Assembly: GCF_900324485.2 (NCBI RefSeq)
Contig: NC_046646.1
Span: 12,091,156 to 12,155,155, forward strand
DNA: 64,000 bases
From: Mastacembelus armatus
Taxonomy: Eukaryota; Chordata; Actinopteri; Synbranchiformes; Mastacembelidae
Direction: 5' to 3'
Shown here one piece after another: positions 59,441-64,000 of this stretch (the stretch's first letter is position 1; every line of letters starts with the position of its first letter). The notes below the pieces were generated by a model that saw only the letters and a list, made by a program, of their open reading frames with translations, was not told the origin of the DNA and did not search any database. A program made the position numbers and the translations under genes.

Positions 59441-60215
59441 AATTGGCTCACAAAAAATGACACATCAGCTATAAGAGGGCAGTGTAATAAAAATGTTTTA
59501 TTTATTAACTCACTAATCTTAGATTGCACATTCAAATGCTTTATATCTGTGTTCACTATATTGAGATGAATTTCCAGTATTGAACCTAGATAGTATTATG
59601 TGTGTAAGAGGGACGGAGCGAGAGAAAAAGAGAGAAGAGAGAGAGACTGAGATGGCTGCTTGGACTTAATGTAAGTGACCTTTTTTTCTGCTTTATACAG
59701 TCAAAATTAAATTAAAATATCTTCACTTGTTTATAAGCCAAGCCAAAAGTGAAGTAGCTTCAACAAGCAATGTAGTGCTGCACTTGCCTACAGTATCAGA
59801 ACTGTGGACACACTGCTACAAAAGATTTACTCATTGGCTAGACTCCATACTTGCGCCACTTTATGTGAGAATTGCAACATTGGTTGTCATTTATTGGAGC
59901 CGATGTCTGGTTTGTTTGTTTCAACATGCTGTCACCTGTGTTTGAGCTGATCACAATGAAACTGAACTGAGCAATATGGATTAAAAACATTACCTGACAA
60001 ATATGGGTAATTTATGATGACACAAAATTCATACAAAATATTACAGCAATTACCAAGAAATGAAAAACTACCGGTGTATAAACAGTATAGAAAAATGGTA
60101 GGGAAATGTATATCATTTCACTGATACCATAATGTCTTTAACCCTAATGTTTTTAAACGAGTAGACATAAATCACGTAAGAACAAAGCAAAACTAATTAC
60201 GGTGTGGACATGCAC

Positions 60216-61631
60216 CTAATTGTTCAAAAACTGAAGTGGTGCATAGTCATTCTGGGTGTCATTTCCAAGGATAGATTTGAGAAAAGGTATAACCCTGAAA
60301 AGATTAATATGGAAATCCCTTGAGGTTTTATCTGAGTCAACAACGCCACCGCCACCGCACAGATTCTTGGTACCCCAGCTGACCAGCCCAATCTGTAGGA
60401 GAAATTGTTGGTTACTTTAGACAGTCGACAAGAATGTACATGGCCAAATTGCATCACCTTATTTATCCCCGTAGGCTTTTGTTTTCCTTCTGAGAGACAT
60501 TTGCTCATTTCTGAGAGACATTTGCCACAGGGTGCTGCTCATTTGTAATCTGCTGCTGGCTACAGAGAAACAAAACAGCTGTTTACCTGTACGGTGCGCT
60601 GCTGATAGTTTTTGAACACGGCACCTCCAGAGTCACCTGTCCCAACAAAAACACACACAGATGGTCACTCTCCATAATAATGTTAGTGAGCCTTTGTAAT
60701 CATTATGCACAAAAAGCACAGCACCAAACAAAAACAAGAACTTTTTTTTCTCAATAACTGAGGCACAAAAATTATGTGAATTAAAACACATCTTTGTATG
60801 TCTGCACATTTTCTTTTCTTACTTAGACAGACATGGATGCCTCTCCAATGTGTCAGTGAGCAATTTGTAGTTACTGTGTGCTGGTGAAGTTACCTTAGCC
60901 TAGCTTAGTTAAAGGATGTTGGTGGGATAACTATCAACTCTCCTTAAAGTAGGATAGTAAGTTTGTGTATGCAATAGAGGGAACATACCTGTACATGCAA
61001 TATGATCTATCTGAGGCTCAAGACCACCAGTGCACAGAAAGCTGTCAGTCACAACGTCCTTTGGATTCTTTGTTGTTACTCCAGGTGCCTGTAGTGCATG
61101 TCTGATGCATTCGTCCCGCTGCATCGCACAATTGGAAAAAAAGAAATCATCAAAAGTCAAAAATGACTTTTTTGCTTTGAAAACCAAACAGTCACCTGAG
61201 TGAACCAAGTCACAAACCAGTCACATAAACATAGAAAAGAAATATCACATAAATTACACATAACACATTTTTCCAAACTCACATTGTCACCAAGTTTGGC
61301 GCGGACATTTTTTTCCTTTATTTTATCCGTCTTGGTCAGGAAACTGAGTGCTTCAAGCTGATCCTTTAACAGAAGCTGCTCTGTATGTACACAGAAATAC
61401 AGCAACTAAAACACCTCTGTGTCAAGGACTGTAGCAGAAAATGAATAGTTGAAAATATGATTTCTTACAATTGTAAGACATTTTATATGAATATTATTTG
61501 TGTAATAAGTAGTCTATTTCTTTTTTTTAATTGTTTTATTACTTTTAAAATCTTTTTATTATATATAAAACTGAAACTCTAATATTATATTAAATTAAGC
61601 TTTTTAATGATATATTTGTATTAACTGTCAA

Positions 61632-61709
<78 letters not shown>

Positions 61710-62198
61710 AATAAATGCATAAAAAATAATAAAATATATTAGTAATGTGCAGCCTAAACAGACAAACAAACCAGTCCCACTAATCCATCACAGTCCAGCA
61801 GGTAAACATTTATACTTCCTACAGCTTCCTTCTATCTATGATACACAAGTTCTACCTCTAAAATTATACAATTTCTAATAGTAAATCCGTCAACACAACT
61901 GTTATAAACTGCAGACGTGTCATGCAAGAATAGAAACTTATGAGGTAGTGACAGTAAATAAGGGGTAAACTTAATGGTCAGTTATTATTCATTTAGCAGG
62001 AATGGTCAGGTAAAGTATCTTTATATGTGAAATCATGCAGCTCTACATAAAGCTTTTTTTTGTTTTTACATTTAGGGAAATCAAGCTGTGTGATGTCTGA
62101 TGGTGTTAGAGCACTGCACCTTGTTGTTTGCAGGTGGATTCACCAATCAGTTGTAGAGCACCACTGGTCTCCTGGGTGCAAGGTATGCAAATAGGTCT
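60216..62198 (-). CDS. cfb: cfb, complement factor B, C-terminal serine protease exons
   Basis: Partial: the last five exons of the alternative-pathway C3-convertase protease. Minus-strand order: ~62117-62198 (PICIPCTQETSGALQLIGES, then TCKQQ), ~61281-61380 (LKDQLEALSFLTKTDKIKEK), ~60987-61119 (RDECIRHALQ ... TDSFLCTGGLEPQIDHIACT), ~60594-60642 (GDSGGAVFKNYQQRTVQ), 60216-60392 (IGLVSWGTKNLCGGGG ... RDFHINLFRVIPFLKSIL, stop). The catalytic serine box GDSGG is intact. The ending RDFHINLF-V-P-LK is specific to factor B/C2 and differs from ordinary trypsins. His and Asp of the triad, the vWA and the CCP domains should lie beyond the right edge, past the Tc1 insertion in this intron. Factor B versus a fish Bf/C2 paralogue cannot be separated from the C-terminus alone. 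Confidence 0.88.
61635..61705. repeat. (AC)n microsatellite in cfb intron
   Basis: About 35 perfect AC units; likely length-polymorphic. Confidence 0.95.
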
Positions 62199-62364
62199 GA
62201 ACAAAATACCAAGAAAACATGAAAAAATAACAATAAGTAAGTAAACAATTTGTAACTCTGGATATTTTTAAAAAAATGCTTGGCAGTCTCTCACAGTAAA
62301 AACTGTTTTATCAACATATTTCTAGGCAGGACTGAGAACATAACATCAAATCCATATACAAATA

Positions 62365-63997
62365 CAGTGGGTACGGAAAGTATTCAGACCCCTTTAAATT
62401 TTTCACTCTTTGGGTCATTGCAGCCATTTGCCAAAATCAAAAAAGTTCATTTTATTTCTCATTAATGTACACTCAGCACCCCATCTTGACAGAAAAAAAC
62501 AGAAATGTAGAAATTTTTACAAATTTATTAAAAAAGAAAAACTGAAATATCACATGGTCATAAGTATTCAGACCCTTTGCAGTGACACTCATATTTAACT
62601 CACATGCTGTCCATTTCTTCTGATCCTCCTTGAGATGGTTCTGCTCCTTCATTGGAGTCCAGCTGTGTTTAATTAAACTGATTGGACTTGATTAGGAAAG
62701 GCACACACCTGTCTATATAAGACCTTACAGCTCACAGTGCATGTCAGAGCAAATGAGACTCATGAGGTCGAAGGAACTGCTCAAGGAGCTCAGAGACAAA
62801 GTTGTGGCAAGGCACAGATCTGGCCAAGGTTACAAAAGAATTTCTGCAGCACTCAAGGTTCCTAAGAGCACAGTGGCCTCCATAATCCTCAAATGGAAAA
62901 AGTTTGGGACGACCAGAACTCTTCCTAGACCTGGCCGTCCAGCCAAACTGAGCAATTGTGGGAGAAGAGCTTTGGTGAGCGAAGTAAAGAAGAACCCAAA
63001 GATCACTGTGGCTGAGCTCCAGAGATGCAGTAGGGACATGGGAGAAAGTTCCACAAAGTCAACTATCACTGCAGCCCTCCACCAGTCGGGGCTTTATGGC
63101 AGAGGGGCCTGACGGAAGCCTCTCCTCAGTGCAAGACACATGAAAGCCCGCATAGAGTTTGCCAAAAAACACATGAAGGACTCCCAGACTATGAGAAATA
63201 AGATTCTCTGGTCTGATGAGACCAAGATTGAACTTTTTGGCGTTAATTCTAAGCGGTATGTGTGGAGAAAACCAGGCACTGCTCATCACCTGCCCAATAC
63301 AATCCCTACAGTGAAACATGGTGGTGGGAGCATCATGTTGTGGGGGTGTTTTTCAGCTGCAGGGACAGGACGACTGGTTGCAATTGAAGGAAAGATGAAT
63401 GCGACCAAGTACAGAGATAGCCTGGAAGAAAACCTCTTCCAAAGTGCTCAGGACCTCAGACTGGGCCGAAGGTTCACCTTTCAACAGGACAATGACCCTA
63501 AGCACACAGCTAAAATAACAAAGGAGTGGCTTCGGAACAACTCTGTGACCGTTCTTGACTGGCCCAGCCAGAGCCCTGACCTAAACCCAATTGAGCATCT
63601 CTGGAGAGACCCGAAAATGACTGTCCACCAACGTTCACCATCCAACCTGACAGAACTGGAGAGGATCTGCAAGGAAGAATGGCAGAGGATCCCCAAATCC
63701 AGGTGTGAAAAACTTGTTGCATCATTCCCAAGAAGACTCATGGCTGTACTAGCTCAAAAGGGTGCTTCTACTCAATACTGAGCACAGGGTCTGAATACTT
63801 ATGACCATGTGATATTTCAGTTTTTCTTTTTTAATAAATTTGCAAAAATTTCTACATTTCTGTTCTTTTCTGGCAAGATGGGGTGCTGAGTGTACATTAA
63901 TGAGAAATAAAATGAACTTGTTTGATTTTGGCAAATGGCTGCAGTGACACAAAGAGTGAAAAATTTAAAGGAGTCTGAATACTTTCCGTACCCACTG
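62365..63997 (+). mobile_element. Tc1-type DNA transposon, full length
   Basis: 1633 bp bounded by TA dinucleotides (62363-62364 and 63998-63999), the Tc1/mariner target duplication. Terminal inverted repeats begin CAGTGGGTACGGAAAGTATT and extend about 215 bp at each end (62365-62580, 63783-63997). By eye they differ at about eight positions, so the insertion is fairly young. It resembles the abundant fish PPTN/Passport-type elements, from memory. It lies in an intron of cfb, antisense to that gene. Confidence 0.95.
62741..63781 (+). pseudogene. Tc1 transposase, one nonsense codon
   Basis: A single reading frame of 346 codons plus stop, broken only by TGA at 63110-63112 (codon 124, after HQSGLYGRGA). 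The related fish consensus has CGA there, so a CpG transition explains it. N-terminal paired-like HTH domains: YKRISAALKVPKSTVASIIL, a GRPAKLS linker (GRPR-like) and the second HTH (ITVAELQRC). The DD34E catalytic core is complete: WSDETKIELF (first Asp), QQDNDPKHTAK (second Asp), SPDLNPIEHLW (Glu). The element cannot make full transposase without readthrough, but its ends look usable by a transposase supplied elsewhere. Confidence 0.93.
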
Positions 63998-64000
63998 TAA

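Larger units (their letters stand above)
56210..60215. other. Intergenic, layn to cfb
   Basis: About 4 kb. Holds the layn promoter side, a diverged fish interspersed repeat at 57290-57400 (CTAAGCTAAGCTAACTGGCT motif), an SINE-like repeat at 59091-59440, and unassigned AT-rich sequence. Open frames here (for example 56490-56900) lack homology I can recognise. Confidence 0.5.

Overview
The window looks like a piece of a ray-finned (teleost) fish nuclear genome. Split protein-coding genes have small introns and canonical GT-AG sites, and the encoded proteins closely resemble vertebrate cfap54, cryab, mia, BICDL, tomm40l, fdxacb1, alg9, layilin and complement factor B. The repeats are typical fish ones: an L2/CR1-like LINE, a Rex3/RTE-like tail, a hAT-like MITE, a Tc1 element with ~0.2 kb inverted repeats and CA/GT microsatellites. 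No virus-derived element was recognised.

Region 1 (1-7851) is a tandem array of a ~0.74-0.75 kb unit. Each unit carries one tRNA-His(GUG) and one tRNA-Arg(ACG) on the + strand: eight His copies and seven Arg copies. One Arg copy carries an AUG anticodon, one has a 20-nt deletion, and the last His copy is decaying. A 5'-truncated LINE with an open 684-codon reverse transcriptase frame splits one unit (2581-4962). The array runs off the left edge.

Region 2 (about 8108-27329, minus) is cfap54, a very large central-apparatus protein of motile cilia. It is spread over about 54 traceable exon blocks, with a probable RFX X-box about 120 bp upstream of the start codon. Its last exons are not in the window, so the tRNA array either lies inside a 3' intron or truncates the gene.

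Region 3 (28790-51605) is a compact block: cryab (+), mia (-), a BICDL-family dynein adapter (+), tomm40l (-), fdxacb1 (+) and alg9 (+). The cryab / fdxacb1 / alg9 / layn set matches the human 11q23 neighbourhood as I remember it, with mia, BICDL and tomm40l interspersed. tomm40l and fdxacb1 are divergent; bicdl and tomm40l converge.

Region 4 (53426-56209, minus) is layilin, a C-type lectin membrane receptor with an unusual 13-residue repeat tail. After ~4 kb of repeat-bearing intergenic DNA comes the 3' end of complement factor B (60216-62198, minus). The right edge is a complete-length Tc1 transposon (62365-63997) lying in a cfb intron.

These genes do not form a pathway: ciliary motility, small heat-shock protein, secreted SH3 protein, dynein transport, mitochondrial import, RNA-related enzyme, N-glycosylation, hyaluronan receptor and complement are simply neighbours. 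I see no clearly undescribed system. The strongest oddities are the anticodon-shifted tRNA in the His/Arg array, the tryptophan-rich N-terminus of the alphaB-crystallin, the layilin repeat tail, and the placement of the tRNA array at the 3' side of cfap54.
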